From IMG/VR virus record IMGVR_UViG_3300034418_007855, positions 1 to 34,415 of that record: a stretch of 34,415 bases of DNA, one strand, 5' to 3'. The notes under the pieces were generated by a model, which made no database searches, was not told the origin of the DNA, and saw only the letters and a list, made by a program, of their open reading frames with translations. Position 1 is the first letter of the stretch. Each line of letters begins with the position of its first letter. Origin of the DNA: a virus. Both the position numbers and the translations under genes were made by a program. Positions 8,924 to 21,000 of this stretch are shown one piece after another.

Positions 8924-11900
8924 ATGCCAGAGATTAAAAACACTTTCCTTGCTGGAAAGATGAATAAAAGTCTTGATGACCGGTTATTGCCAGAAGGTGA
9001 ATACCGAGATGCGTTAAATATACAAGTTACAAAAAATGATGCTGACGATGGCGAAAACGTTGGTGTTGTACATAATATTAGGGGTAATTCATTAGAAGCT
9101 TCTGTTTCTGGATACACTAATCCAAAAATTATAGGTAGTTTTTTTAACGATCAAAATAATACTATTTATTTTTTTGTAACAGACAACACGAACCATGGTA
9201 TTTATAGCTGGCAAGTGGGTGATGAAAATCCAACAGCTATTAATACAGGTTCTTTTTTAAATTTTAACAAATCAAGACTTATAACTGGAATAAATGTTAT
9301 TGAGAATGTTTTGTTTTGGACAGACAACTATAACGAACCAAGAAAAATATATTTAGATAATAACGATATAAATTACAATATAAATGTTAATTTATCTATA
9401 TTAAAACCAGCTCCATTTAAAGCTCCAGAAATAACTTCTTCTTCTTATAATTCAAACAACAGTGATTTTATAAAAGAAAAATTTGCAAGATTTGCTTATC
9501 GTTATAAATTTAAAGACGGTTCTTATTCTGTGTTTTCTCCTTTTTCACAAATAGCCTTTACTATTGATACAGGAGAAACGATAACAAATGAATTAACAGA
9601 TGATCAATTAAGTGCCATATACAAAAAAGGTATTATTGATCAAATGGTTAATAGCAGTAACGAGTTTGAATTAAAAATATACCTTCCTTCTAATTCTTTA
9701 AAAAATTCTGGTGAATTAACTATTGACGATATAAACATAGATAGCATCGATGTTTTAATGAAAACATCTGATTCGCCAGCGGTTAATATTATAGATACAT
9801 TATCCAATTTAACAGCCACTACAAGTGCTGGAAATATAAGTTATATAACATATACATACAAATCTACAAAACCAAAATCTACACTTCCAGAGCAACAATT
9901 AACTAGAGTGTATGATGATGGTCCAACAAAAGCTTTAGCGCAGGAAATTGTTGGAAATAGAGTTGTTTATGGAAACTTTACATTAAATATTCCTACGCCA
10001 GCTGACAATAAACTTAGTTTTACAGTGTCTACGGCAACAAATTCAAGCCAGGCATTAGGTTTAAAATTAAAAAGATCTTATGAAGTTGGTATTGTATTAT
10101 CTGATGCCTACGGTAGAACTTCCACTGTTTTAACTTCAAGAGAAAATAATGGTATTATTTATTTAGATACAGATGCTTCTCCTGAATATGATGCTGATTT
10201 ACTCAAAAAACTAACAATAACTTTTACTGATTTATCAGAAATACAAAGTTTAAACCCTAAATGGTTATACTATAGCGTTGTAGTAAAACAAGCAAGTCAA
10301 GAGTATTATAATATATATTTGCCTGGTTTTGGAAGTTATCAAGGCAAAACTTATGCGACACTGTTTGGAGATAATATAAACAAACTACCAATAGATACTT
10401 CTACGTATAATACGGAAACAAGCATAAGCAGTACTAACGTTAAAGTTTATTTATCTTTAGAAAATAAAAGTTATTTTATAAGAACAATACAGTCTGGACT
10501 TGGGCAACAAGTATATGCCGTTGGATATAGAATACAAAATTCTAGTGGCTCTAATTCTACTATAAGTAATTATACGCCAAAAGATAAAAGCAATTTTACT
10601 GTAGGATCTGGTGGACAACAAGATTTTATTATAACAAGAACATTTGATTCTTATTTTGGCGATATGGGCGCTAGCGGTGTCACAATGGCGAGTAGTCCAA
10701 TAGTTTATGTAAATGGCATATTATCATCAGCAACAGCAAATAATAGTACAAATACAGTCAGTTTAACGACAGCAGCCGTAGAAGGAGATATTGTAGAAAT
10801 ATTTCCAACATATAACAACGTTATTGTTTATCCATACGCAAACAGGGTTGGTTATTCTTTAACTCAGCCAACGGCTGGTGCGAATGTTTCAGTTGCTCAA
10901 TCTGGAGATAGTTTAAGTGTAGATATCTATGTAGAAGGCGTGGACGCTTTAAATGAAGATTATATATATGATATATATACGGAAAATCCAGAACAAAAAC
11001 AATTAAATGAGGTAAAAGTAACTGGTATTTCTACATTAAACAATTTTAACAGTATACCTGATGAAATTAAAAATACAAGTTACGATTTATACGAAACAAC
11101 GTTTTACAAAAAACAAAATAATTATCGCATTGTAGAATTTGATAGCGAATTTGGTGTAAAATTAAAAGATGTATTTAGTGGTACTTTAAATGGTATAACT
11201 TATACTAATGATTTAAAAGGTAAAATAGCTTCATTAAGCATATTAGAGACTCAACCTTTTGAATCTTCTATTGATATATTTTTTGAAACTCCAACGCAAG
11301 GTTTAATAGAAGATATTGATTCAAATCCAATATCTATAAACTACTATAATTGTATTAATTTCAAAATAAACAATATAGATGTAGGTTTTCAAGAATCAAC
11401 AATAAAAGGAGGTTATAATGAACCTAGTATTGATAATGGCGTACAGGCTTACTTTGTAAATGAAAAATACCAAGAACAAGTAAGGTCAAGCAGTTTGATA
11501 TATTCTGGTATAATAAATCCAAGAACAGGAGTAGACAATACTAATCAATTTCCTTCAGGTGATCAAATAACTAGATCTTTAGATCCCTCCTATGGTTCAA
11601 TTCAAAAATTATACGCAGATACAGAAGATTTACTTATATTTCAAGAAGAAAAAGTATCACAAGCTTTAATTGATAAAGATATTATCTATACTGCAGAAGG
11701 CCAAGGATTAACAACTGCTGGTCAAAGAGTTATTAGTCAAATAAACAGCTATGGAACAAACTATGGTATAGGAACTAATCCAGAAAGCTTTGCGGTGTAC
11801 GCTGGTAGAAAATATTTTGTAGACAAACCAAAAGGAGCAGTTTTAAGACTTTCACGTGACGGTATTACAGAAATATCCAATTATGGCATGCGAGGTTATT

Positions 11901-12556
11901 TTAGAGATAATCTTAAAAATGCAAGCACTATAGTTGGAAGTTGGGACATGTATAACAAAGATTACATTCTCACGCTAGATGGTTCAATAAATAAAAGTAT
12001 TGCCTTTGACGAATCTTCTAATGGTTGGACGTCCTTTTTTAGCTTTGTTCCAGATTGTGGTGGAAGCTTAGACGGAAACTATTATACATTAAAGGGCGAT
12101 GAAATTTGGTTGCATAATTCAACTTCTGCTGATTTCTGTACTTTTTATGGTGGTAATTCAGATGGTTGCTATGTAGATATTGTATTTAATCAAAACCCCT
12201 CTGCAAATAAGAATTTCTTAACTATTAATTATGAAGGATCAAATACGTGGAATATAGAAGATATAATCACAGATTCTGATTTTGCGGAAGATATAGTGGC
12301 TTATAATATTCTAAACGAAGATCTTATTATATCTGGTTTTAAAAAATATGACAACAAGTATTACGCTAATATATTTAATAAAAACGTATATAATGACGAA
12401 GACGAAAACACGGTGCCATACGGAAATGAAATAAATTTTGGCGGCGATGTTTCTGGAATAAAAGGTTATTTTGCAAAAATGAGAATAAAAACAGACGCTA
12501 CAGATTACAAAGAATTATTTAGCGTTTCAACTAATTATAATATAAATAGTTATTAA
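8924..12556 (+). CDS. Large tail hub / stabilisation protein
   Basis: A 1210-residue virion protein. Its N-terminus (IKNTFLAGKMNKSLDDRLLP, then GEYRDALNIQV) is a signature I recognise from large tail proteins of crAss-like and marine podophages, often compared with the P22 gp10 tail stabilisation family. Much of the remainder is Asn/Ser/Thr/Tyr/Ile-rich with regular short hydrophobic strands, consistent with beta-propeller or stacked beta domains. Towards the C-terminus lie Gly/Asp-rich loops (CGGSLDGNYYTLKGDEIWLH near residue 1045). There is no signal peptide or membrane segment. It would cap the tail and hold the DNA until ejection. No glycanase or lyase motif was recognised, so depolymerase activity cannot be claimed. 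Confidence 0.75.
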   Translation: MPEIKNTFLAGKMNKSLDDRLLPEGEYRDALNIQVTKNDADDGENVGVVHNIRGNSLEASVSGYTNPKIIGSFFNDQNNTIYFFVTDNTNHGIYSWQVGDENPTAINTGSFLNFNKSRLITGINVIENVLFWTDNYNEPRKIYLDNNDINYNINVNLSILKPAPFKAPEITSSSYNSNNSDFIKEKFARFAYRYKFKDGSYSVFSPFSQIAFTIDTGETITNELTDDQLSAIYKKGIIDQMVNSSNEFELKIYLPSNSLKNSGELTIDDINIDSIDVLMKTSDSPAVNIIDTLSNLTATTSAGNISYITYTYKSTKPKSTLPEQQLTRVYDDGPTKALAQEIVGNRVVYGNFTLNIPTPADNKLSFTVSTATNSSQALGLKLKRSYEVGIVLSDAYGRTSTVLTSRENNGIIYLDTDASPEYDADLLKKLTITFTDLSEIQSLNPKWLYYSVVVKQASQEYYNIYLPGFGSYQGKTYATLFGDNINKLPIDTSTYNTETSISSTNVKVYLSLENKSYFIRTIQSGLGQQVYAVGYRIQNSSGSNSTISNYTPKDKSNFTVGSGGQQDFIITRTFDSYFGDMGASGVTMASSPIVYVNGILSSATANNSTNTVSLTTAAVEGDIVEIFPTYNNVIVYPYANRVGYSLTQPTAGANVSVAQSGDSLSVDIYVEGVDALNEDYIYDIYTENPEQKQLNEVKVTGISTLNNFNSIPDEIKNTSYDLYETTFYKKQNNYRIVEFDSEFGVKLKDVFSGTLNGITYTNDLKGKIASLSILETQPFESSIDIFFETPTQGLIEDIDSNPISINYYNCINFKINNIDVGFQESTIKGGYNEPSIDNGVQAYFVNEKYQEQVRSSSLIYSGIINPRTGVDNTNQFPSGDQITRSLDPSYGSIQKLYADTEDLLIFQEEKVSQALIDKDIIYTAEGQGLTTAGQRVISQINSYGTNYGIGTNPESFAVYAGRKYFVDKPKGAVLRLSRDGITEISNYGMRGYFRDNLKNASTIVGSWDMYNKDYILTLDGSINKSIAFDESSNGWTSFFSFVPDCGGSLDGNYYTLKGDEIWLHNSTSADFCTFYGGNSDGCYVDIVFNQNPSANKNFLTINYEGSNTWNIEDIITDSDFAEDIVAYNILNEDLIISGFKKYDNKYYANIFNKNVYNDEDENTVPYGNEINFGGDVSGIKGYFAKMRIKTDATDYKELFSVSTNYNINSY

Positions 12557-12557
12557 T

Positions 12558-13271
12558 ATGGAACCAATTTCTGCTTTAATTGGACTTGGATCTAGTCTTA
12601 TAGGTGGTATAACTCAAGCAATAGGAGCTGGTAGTGCTAGAAAAAGAGCCGCATCTGATATGCAAAGGTATGATTTAAAACTTAAAGGATTAGAAGCTAG
12701 TAGACAACAAATTATAGATCCTTATGCGGCAATAACCGATTTGTCTTCTATGATATCAAATCCTTTTGCAAATATTCAAGTGGCAACTAAGCAAGCAGAA
12801 ATGCAAGCTGCTGAAACAGATATATCTTTAGCTTCTACGTTAGATGTATTAAGAGAAACAGGTGCGGGTGCTGGAGGAGCTACGGCTCTTGCGCAGGCAG
12901 CAGCTAGATCTAAACAAGGCATTGCAGCAAGCATTGAGCAACAAGAAGCTGAAAATTCTAGATTAAGAGCGCAAGGTGAAGCTCAAATGCAGCAAATGCG
13001 CTTACAAGAAATGTCTAGAGTTCAACAGGCTAGAGCTGCTGGGCAACAATTTATGTTTGGCGCTAGAGAAACAAGAGAAACGCAACAATTAGAAAGAGCG
13101 CAAGCGCAGCTTGATCAAGCAACACAGCAAGAAGCAGCTTATAGACAACAACAAATGGCTGGATTAGGATCTGCCATAGGAAGTTTAGGAGCTATAGGTG
13201 GTTTAGCTGCTGGCGGTGCTTTTGGTAAAGGTGACAATGGTATTTTTTCTGGCATTTTTAACAATAATTAA
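12558..13271 (+). CDS. Small internal virion / ejection protein (T7 gp14-like position)
   Basis: A 237-residue protein with a Gly/Ala/Ile-rich hydrophobic N-terminus (LIGLGSSLIGGITQAIGAGS, residues 7-26), a long Gln/Ala/Glu/Arg helical centre (about 60-195) and a second Gly-rich hydrophobic segment at about 200-225 (GLGSAIGSLGAIGGLAAGGA). This pattern is typical of small podophage ejection proteins that leave the capsid and form a channel in the outer membrane. It begins a trio of growing size (237, 581 and 2095 residues) matching T7 genes 14, 15 and 16. It begins one base after the preceding stop codon. The function is inferred from composition and gene order. Confidence 0.65.
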   Translation: MEPISALIGLGSSLIGGITQAIGAGSARKRAASDMQRYDLKLKGLEASRQQIIDPYAAITDLSSMISNPFANIQVATKQAEMQAAETDISLASTLDVLRETGAGAGGATALAQAAARSKQGIAASIEQQEAENSRLRAQGEAQMQQMRLQEMSRVQQARAAGQQFMFGARETRETQQLERAQAQLDQATQQEAAYRQQQMAGLGSAIGSLGAIGGLAAGGAFGKGDNGIFSGIFNNN

Positions 13272-13276
13272 ATAAA

Positions 13277-15022
13277 ATGAGTTACACTAATCCACAGCAA
13301 AATAGCGTAATACAAGACTATACAGCTTTTTCAAAGTCTTTTGAAAATTCTATGGCAAAGTTTATTGGTATTATTGAACAGGCGGCAGAAAAAAAACGAC
13401 TAGTAGAAACCAATAATGCTAAAAATAAAGTAGGTTATATTCAAGACAGCGAAAAACAAGTAAACCAAGTAAAAACAATAAATAAAGAAGAAAGAGATTT
13501 ATTTTATAACATGTATTCTGCACCTACTTCTGAAAAAGGTTTTTTTGACGAAGAAAATGCTGATGCTAGACGCGAGATTATTTCTACAATATCTTTAAAT
13601 AAAAACCTGTATAATACCTTTAAGGATCAAGCAGATGATAGTAATACGCTTTACAGTCCTAATGACAGATTACTTATACAAAAATACAAAGCTGGAAAAG
13701 CAAAATTAAAATCAGATAAATATGAATTATATCTTGAAGATGATGAAGGTAAAAAACATAATTTAGGTACTTTAGTAAATAGACTAAATACATCTTCAAC
13801 AAGGTATAATGATAGAGATTTTTTTGATCAAAGCGCTAATAGAGTTTTACTGTCCGCACAAAGAGAAATAGATAGTAGAATTGCTGCTGGAGAAATAACT
13901 GATGAAAATAAAGAAGAAGCTGTAAAAAGTATTATAAGTAATAATATTTCTTTATATGGAAATGTTGTTGACGAAAGAATGAAGGCTTATTTTGCTTTAG
14001 ATATGAAACCAGAAGAAAGAGCATATAACGGTTCTGATCTTTTAGATTTAGGTTTAGATTATGAAAATTTGCCAGCTGAAAAAATAAATATAGAAGATAT
14101 AAAAGTTTTTGATCAAGCTAGAGCATTTTCTATAGAAACAAAAATGAGTGATCTAATTAGAAAAAATATTGTTGTTGATATTCCTAAACAAGAAATTGCT
14201 GTTGAAAAAGAGTTATATGATAAAAATTATTTACAGTCAAATGTAAATGATACTTTTTCTAATTTAATATCAGCAGTATATAGTGGTACTGGACAAGAAG
14301 GTGCTTATGATCCTTTAAAAGGCACGTTTAATTATCAAGTGTTAGATGAAGCTTCTGGACAATCTATTATCAAAACAGTTGATTTTAAAAACGAACCAAC
14401 AAGAGCACAAGTAGCATTTGGTGAAATATTTGATAATGTTTACGCTAAAAATTATCCACCAACTGAAAGATATAACGCTAGAAGAGATTATATCAAACTT
14501 TCGATGGATAAAATAAAAGAAGATGTTGACACAGCAAATGCAAAACTTCAACAACAACAACAAAGTGCTCAACAAAAACAATCGCAAAAAGAAACTGTTA
14601 ATGCAGATAAAAACATTATAGATGCATTACAAAATTCTGGCTTACAAGTTAATCAAAAAAATGCTGATGAACTTATTAGTATAATAAAAAGTGGTTCTAA
14701 AACTGGTAGTATACAGGAAATAGCTAATGCTTTAAAACAAGAAAAAGATCAGCAAGTTGAAAAACAGAACCAAGTGCCTGGTAGTTTTAAAGATTCTAAA
14801 GGCAGTCTTGTAAAATTTAATATGAACTCAAGTGCTAGTACTACATCTAATCTAACAGAGGTTCAAAAAAGATTTTTTGAAAAACACAATATACCAAAAA
14901 CTTTAGAGAATAAACAAATTTTTGTAAATTATTACAAAACTGGCGGAAAAGTAGGTGATCTTTCTATATTAGATAAAAGAGACGACTTAGCCAATGTTGT
15001 TAATAGAGAATTTTCTAGCTAA
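13277..15022 (+). CDS. Middle internal virion / ejection protein (T7 gp15-like position)
   Basis: A 581-residue, highly charged, mainly helical protein without signal peptide or membrane segments. A Gln-rich run lies near residues 420-440 (LQQQQQSAQQKQSQKE), followed by predicted helices and a folded C-terminal part (VQKRFFEKHNIPKTLENKQI near residue 530). I recognise no catalytic motif. It lies between a small Gly-rich ejection protein and a giant polyvalent protein, the place T7 gp15 takes in the internal core, so a periplasmic tunnel or core component is the best inference. Its stop codon shares one base with the ATG of the next gene (TAATG), indicating translational coupling. Confidence 0.6.
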   Translation: MSYTNPQQNSVIQDYTAFSKSFENSMAKFIGIIEQAAEKKRLVETNNAKNKVGYIQDSEKQVNQVKTINKEERDLFYNMYSAPTSEKGFFDEENADARREIISTISLNKNLYNTFKDQADDSNTLYSPNDRLLIQKYKAGKAKLKSDKYELYLEDDEGKKHNLGTLVNRLNTSSTRYNDRDFFDQSANRVLLSAQREIDSRIAAGEITDENKEEAVKSIISNNISLYGNVVDERMKAYFALDMKPEERAYNGSDLLDLGLDYENLPAEKINIEDIKVFDQARAFSIETKMSDLIRKNIVVDIPKQEIAVEKELYDKNYLQSNVNDTFSNLISAVYSGTGQEGAYDPLKGTFNYQVLDEASGQSIIKTVDFKNEPTRAQVAFGEIFDNVYAKNYPPTERYNARRDYIKLSMDKIKEDVDTANAKLQQQQQSAQQKQSQKETVNADKNIIDALQNSGLQVNQKNADELISIIKSGSKTGSIQEIANALKQEKDQQVEKQNQVPGSFKDSKGSLVKFNMNSSASTTSNLTEVQKRFFEKHNIPKTLENKQIFVNYYKTGGKVGDLSILDKRDDLANVVNREFSS

Positions 15023-18000
15023 TGAATGAATTTTATATAGTTGATGGTCAGACCTATGAGGTTGCCCCAAACAGAAAACAGGAGTTTTTATCTAAATTTC
15101 CCAACGCGATCTTAAAACAAGAAGCAAAGACGACAGGAGTAGAAATGGGTGCGACTGCTCCCCCAAGTCAAGCGCCCACTACGGAATTAGTTTCGGAACC
15201 TGGTTTATTGGAATCACAAAAAACTGAAACGCAAGAAGAAGATACGTGGCTAGAAGATACTTTTGGTAAAAACTTTTTAACCGACTATGTTGGTGATTTA
15301 TATCGTGGTTTTAAATCAGGGTACAGACAGTCTACATCTATAGATGAGGCATTTGATATCATGTCTAAAGGAAGTTCATCTTCTTATGAGGACATAGAAA
15401 AATTTATAAAAGCTTCAGAGTACTCTCAACAAGCTCCTATGTCTGATGAAATGAAAAAATTTCAGGAGATATACGAACAAGAGGGTGGCGGAGCTTTTGG
15501 CTTTTTAAAAGGCATGGTTAAAACTAGATTCCAAGTAGTACCCCAGGTAATGGCTTCTAGTATTGCAACAATGATTGGTTCTGCTTTAAATGCAGATGAA
15601 GTGGCTAAGGCTGGTCTAGCTGGAGCAACTGGCGGTGCGGCATTAGGTTTAGCTGGTGGAGTTTTTGCACCAATAACTTCTACCGCGGCTGGTATATCTG
15701 GTTTAGTAACAGGTGTAACAGGGGCAATGGAGTCTGGATTAACTTTTTCTGAGTTAATTCAAGAAGAACTTTCAAAACAAGGTAAAGATTTTACAAAAGA
15801 AAATGTAAAAGAACTTTTATCTAATGAAGAAAAATTTAGAAGTTTAAAAAATAAATCTATAGGTAGAGGCGCTACAATTGGCGTTATAGAAGGTTTAGGT
15901 ACAGCTTTGACTGGCGGTGCTATAAAAGCATTAAAACCAACAACTGCTTTGGGTAGAGTTGGTAGAACGGCGGCCGCGTTTGGTTTAGAGGGAACTGTTG
16001 GTGGTTTAGGGGAAGCTGCCGGTAGAGCTGTTGCTGGTCAAGAAATGGATGCGGCAGAAATTGGTTTAGAAGCTGTTGGTGGTATGACTGGCGCCCCTTT
16101 AGCTTTTGTAAAAGCAGCTACTGCAAAGCAAGAATACAAGATCAATGGAGAAACTGTAACTAGACAGCAGGTAGAAGAATTTATTAATTCTGATGATGGA
16201 AAAAATATAGCTACATCTAAAATACAAATTAAAAACGATGATGAGCTTTTAAAAAAAGGTTTAGAAAAAATAAACAAAGCAAGAGCCAAAGAAGCTTCTT
16301 CTGTATTTATAAAGGATGAGAAAGACTTAGAAACCTTTGTTGATTTAGAATTAGAAAGAAAAAATTTAGATACGTCTAGTTTTATTGGCAAAGAAAGAGC
16401 AAAAGAAATAGACGTTCAATTAAAAGACATATACAACAAGTATTCTATTAGCGAAAAAGAAATAAATGTTGAAAAAGGTAAACTTGGAGCTAAATCAATA
16501 ATAAGAGAAGAAATTGGCAATGTAAGAGCTATAGGTGGAAATATCAGAGTTTTAAACAAAGAAGATATATTAAATGAATTTTCTGAAAAAGAAGCCGAAG
16601 CTAATGCGTTTGTAAATAACAAAACAAACGAGATAATTATCAACGCCGACAATGCTGAAAAAACTTTTTATGCTACTAGCGCATCTCACGAGATGCTTCA
16701 TAATATAATTAGATCTAGTTTTTCTGTAAGAAAAGACGAAAACGGCCAAGCAATAACTGCTGATGTAGAAAGAGTTGAAAAAATTATAGACAGTTTAAAG
16801 CAAAAACTAGATAAAAATATTATTGATCAAATACAAGATCGCATAGATACTCAGTATAGATACAATGAGGATGGTTCAGAAAAACAACTTTATGAATACG
16901 CAGAAGAGTATGTAACATCATTAAGCGATATAATAAACAATCCAACTTCAAGGGTTAGTCTGTCTACATCTACAATAGAAAAAATACAAAACTTTTTTAA
17001 AGAAATACTAGCTGCTTTTGGTTTAACAGATGTTAGATTTAAGAATGGTGACGATGTTGTTTCTTTTGTTAAAGATTATAGGAAAAACTTAGCAGAAGGC
17101 AAGATTTCTAAAAGAGCAAAAGCAATGATGGATTTAGATAATTCTAATGATATTAGGGCTGAAAAAGTTTCTTTCTCAAAAAGTCAACAACAACTAAATG
17201 ATAGAGTAGATAATTTAGTTGGTCAAAAAAATCAAGAAGGAAAATACAATTGGAAATCAAAAGAAGAATTTCAATCTTCTCAAGAGTTTGTAAACACTTA
17301 CGATACTATTATTAATGGAACAATTATTGATCCGTTAATTAGAAGAGGCATTGAAGGTGATGCTGTTTATGGTTTACCAATAGAAGACTTTGTAGCACAA
17401 GTTAAGGATGAATTAACAGGTGTTTTAATGCGTTTTGATCCTACTAAAAACAATAGTTTGATAGGTTTTATTAATACGCAGCTTGGTTACAGAAAACAAG
17501 ATATAATAAAGAAAAGGGCGCAAGAGGGTAGAAGTGAATCTATTGATATAGAAGAAGGTGAAATTGGTTCTGTGTCAAGAGATGAATATTCTGTAGAAGC
17601 AGACTTTGATGAACGCATCGACATATTTGATGAAGAAGTAAACCAAGAATCTTCCTTAATCGATCCTACAACTTTTTTAGGAGTTGACGGAGAGCAAGAA
17701 GCAAGAGATATAGTTTTAGAAGCCATGTCAGCTTTAGATGAAGAAAAAATATCTTCGTTTAAAAACGTCCCTGGTTTACTTACAGAACAATTTGCGTATG
17801 CTGCCGGTGTTCCGGTTTCAAAAATATCTGATCCAAAAAAGAACTTGAGCAGTTCTGAAGCTTTATCTGCTCAACAGTATTTATTGGGAATAGCTGATCA
17901 AATAATTAAAGTGCTCCCACAAGGAGCTGTTACTGGCGCGGCAACTCAAAATTTAATAGGTACTTCTACCGGCGTAAGAAGAAACTTGTTGAAAGAGTTT

Positions 18001-21000
18001 TATGAAAAAGATACGACAAGAAGAACAGAGGCACAAGGATTGTTTGAATTTAAGTTAAGAGATAATATAACAAGAGAAGATGTCTTAGATTTCATAGGAT
18101 TGCAACCTGACGGCACGCAGGAAAAAGGTTTTAGTCCAAGAAGTCCAAAAGGTCAAAATATAAAAGCTTTGTTGGCCCAACTAGATCAACTTGCTACCAA
18201 CACTACTTACAGAAAAATACTTCAAGATAACGGGGCTAATGCTAATAAAATACAAGACATTGCATCCGGTAAAAGTATATACCAATATAGCGAAGGTCAA
18301 AAACTTACAAGCAAATCACAAATTGACGACTTTTTCTTAAGAATAAATAAAATACAAGATTTAATCTATTTAGGTTACGATCCTCAGTCAGGCAGTATAC
18401 AGAAAATAGTAAATTCTGCTAAAACAAATAATGTAAGAAACATATTAAATAATGTTCTTGACTCTGAAGATACAGATTTTAAAATCGCATCTCTTGTAAG
18501 TGCTGGCCAAAGAGGCTATGCTTATGAAAAATTAGTTTTAGAAAACCTCAAAAGGTTTGAAAAACAAATAGAAGGTTTAAAAATCACTCAAAAAACAATA
18601 CAAAAAGACAATAGAAAAGTAGACTTAACTGTTTTTTACAAAGGTGAGAACTTTAATATAGAGCTAAAATTAAATTCTCTAGCGCAAATAGGTAGCATTG
18701 GAACTAGCTCTTATGTGGACGGAATAACACAGAATATTGAGCAAACTAGTTTTGAAGGACAGTTAAATCAAAAAGCTAGAGAATCAAAAGCTTTTGCTGA
18801 CTTTATAGAAAAATATAAAGAGTTTATTGTTGATGGAAAAATAGAGCTTACAGAAGAACAAATAGAAGCAGAAAAAGAATTAAATGCGTTTGCGGAAATA
18901 AGAAATAGTCTAACAATTGAAACAGACGAGTCTCCTATAAAAGATGTTTATATAACCTCTAAAAATACTAACTATATAAATTTTGGAGACGCAGGTACAT
19001 TTGCTTTAGATGAAAATAATAATCCATTAGGTTTACCAGTACTAAAAGCAAATGTTAAAATAGTTACAAGATTGGTTCCTGGATCCACAAAAGCAAATGG
19101 AAAAAGAACAATGTATCTTAGAAGTTTTCCTTTGTTAGAAGAAACTTGGGCCAAAGAAAACAAAAGTAGCGCGAACTTTAATGACAAGAATGGTATAGAA
19201 AATCACTTTGTAAATTATTCTATGCCGACGGAAGAAACTATACAGCAAATGGAAGATCGTATGGCCGCTATACTTTCTAACATGGATAAAAGATACACAG
19301 CTGGTCAAACCTTAGATAGAGCCACTGCTAAAAACTTAGCAGCAACAAGATCTAAACGTAGAGATATTCTAGCTCCATCAGCTGATGATTTTGTTGGTTT
19401 GCTTTATAGATTTTTAGACAAAGGAAAATTAGGAGAAGAGCAATATAAGTTTTTTGAAGACAATTTAATAAAACCTTTTTCTAAGGCATACTATGCGCTT
19501 AATGCTACTAGGCAACAAATAAGCAAAAGCTATAAATCTATAAATAGAGCCAACCCTGAAGTGGTCAAAAAACTTAAAAAAGATTCTGGCTTTGCAGGTT
19601 TTACATTTGAACAGGCTTTAAGGGTTTGGTTGTTTAATAAAATTGGTGTAACACCTAACGGTTTAAACGAGGAAACTAAAGATGCTTTATTAAAAATAGT
19701 TAAAAATAATCCGGATATACAGTCTTATGGTGAGCAGCTTTCGGCTATATTACCAATGACAGAGTATTGGGTTGATCCTGATGCTAGAAACTGGCAGGTT
19801 GACACCATAAAGTCTGACATGGTTACGGCTGTTGAAAAAGTTTCAAGAAAAGCTCAGCTAGAGCAGTGGATACAAAATAAAAAAGCTATTTTTTCTGATA
19901 ACAATATGAATAAAATTGAGGCCACCTATGGTCCTGATTTTAGAGCTGCTCTTGAAGATATGCTTTACCGTATGGAAAACGGTACGGCTAGACCAGAAGG
20001 AACTAATAAGCAAATGAATCAGTTTTTAAACTGGATTAGAGGTTCTGTGGCAGTAACAATGTTCTTCAATACTAGATCTGCAATATTACAGCAAGTTTCT
20101 TTGGTTAACTTTATTAATTGGGGAGATAATAATCCAATTAAAGCCGCTATGGCTTTAGCGAACGTTGATCAATATGCTAAGGATTGGGCGTTTATATTTA
20201 ACTCTGATTATTTGAAAGAAAGACGTGGCGGTCTTAAAACAGATGTTAATGCTGCTGATTTAGCTGATGCCATTAAAAAAGGTGGAGTTAAAGGATTACA
20301 TGCAAAACTATTACAATTAGGTTTTAGTTTGACACAAATAGGTGATAGTGTTGCAATTGCAACGGGTGGCGCTACGTTTTTAAGAAATAGAACTAATACT
20401 TATATTTCACAAGGTCTTTCTTTACAAGAGGCAGAACAAAAAGCTTTTCTTGACTTTCAAGAAATATCTGAAGAAAGCCAACAATCTGCCAGACCTGATC
20501 GCTTAGCAAAACAACAGACAGACGTTGTTGGTCGAGTGTTTTTAGCTTTTCAAAATACGCCGATGCAGTACACAAGGATAATTGTTAAAGCTGCCAAAGA
20601 TTTAGCCGCTGGAAGAGGTGATAGAAAAACAAATATAAGCAAAATTGTCCACTACATGGTCGTACAAAATATAGTATTCTCAGCAATGCAACAAGCATTA
20701 TTTAGTATGCTATTTGATGACGAAGAAGATGAAAAAGAAGCTGAAGCAAATCAAAAGAAAGTCGAAAGAATAATTAATAACTCTGTAGACACTGTTTTAA
20801 GAGGTACTGGTATGTATGGAGCAATACTAGCAACCGCCAAGAATACAATACTTAAGTTTGCGGAGCAGGAGGCTAGACAAGAAGAGGGTAGAGGTAGAGC
20901 TGATCACGCGTACACGATGATCGAAGCATTTAATATTTCCCCAGCAATAGGAATTAAATCAAGAGAACTTTATGGATCTATACAAAATTATAGATATAAT

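Noticed and set aside
16038-16391. A 117-codon - strand frame inside the giant ejection gene
   Set aside because: Ser/Phe-rich product typical of the antisense of Lys/Glu/Ala coding sequence, with no coupling to other genes.
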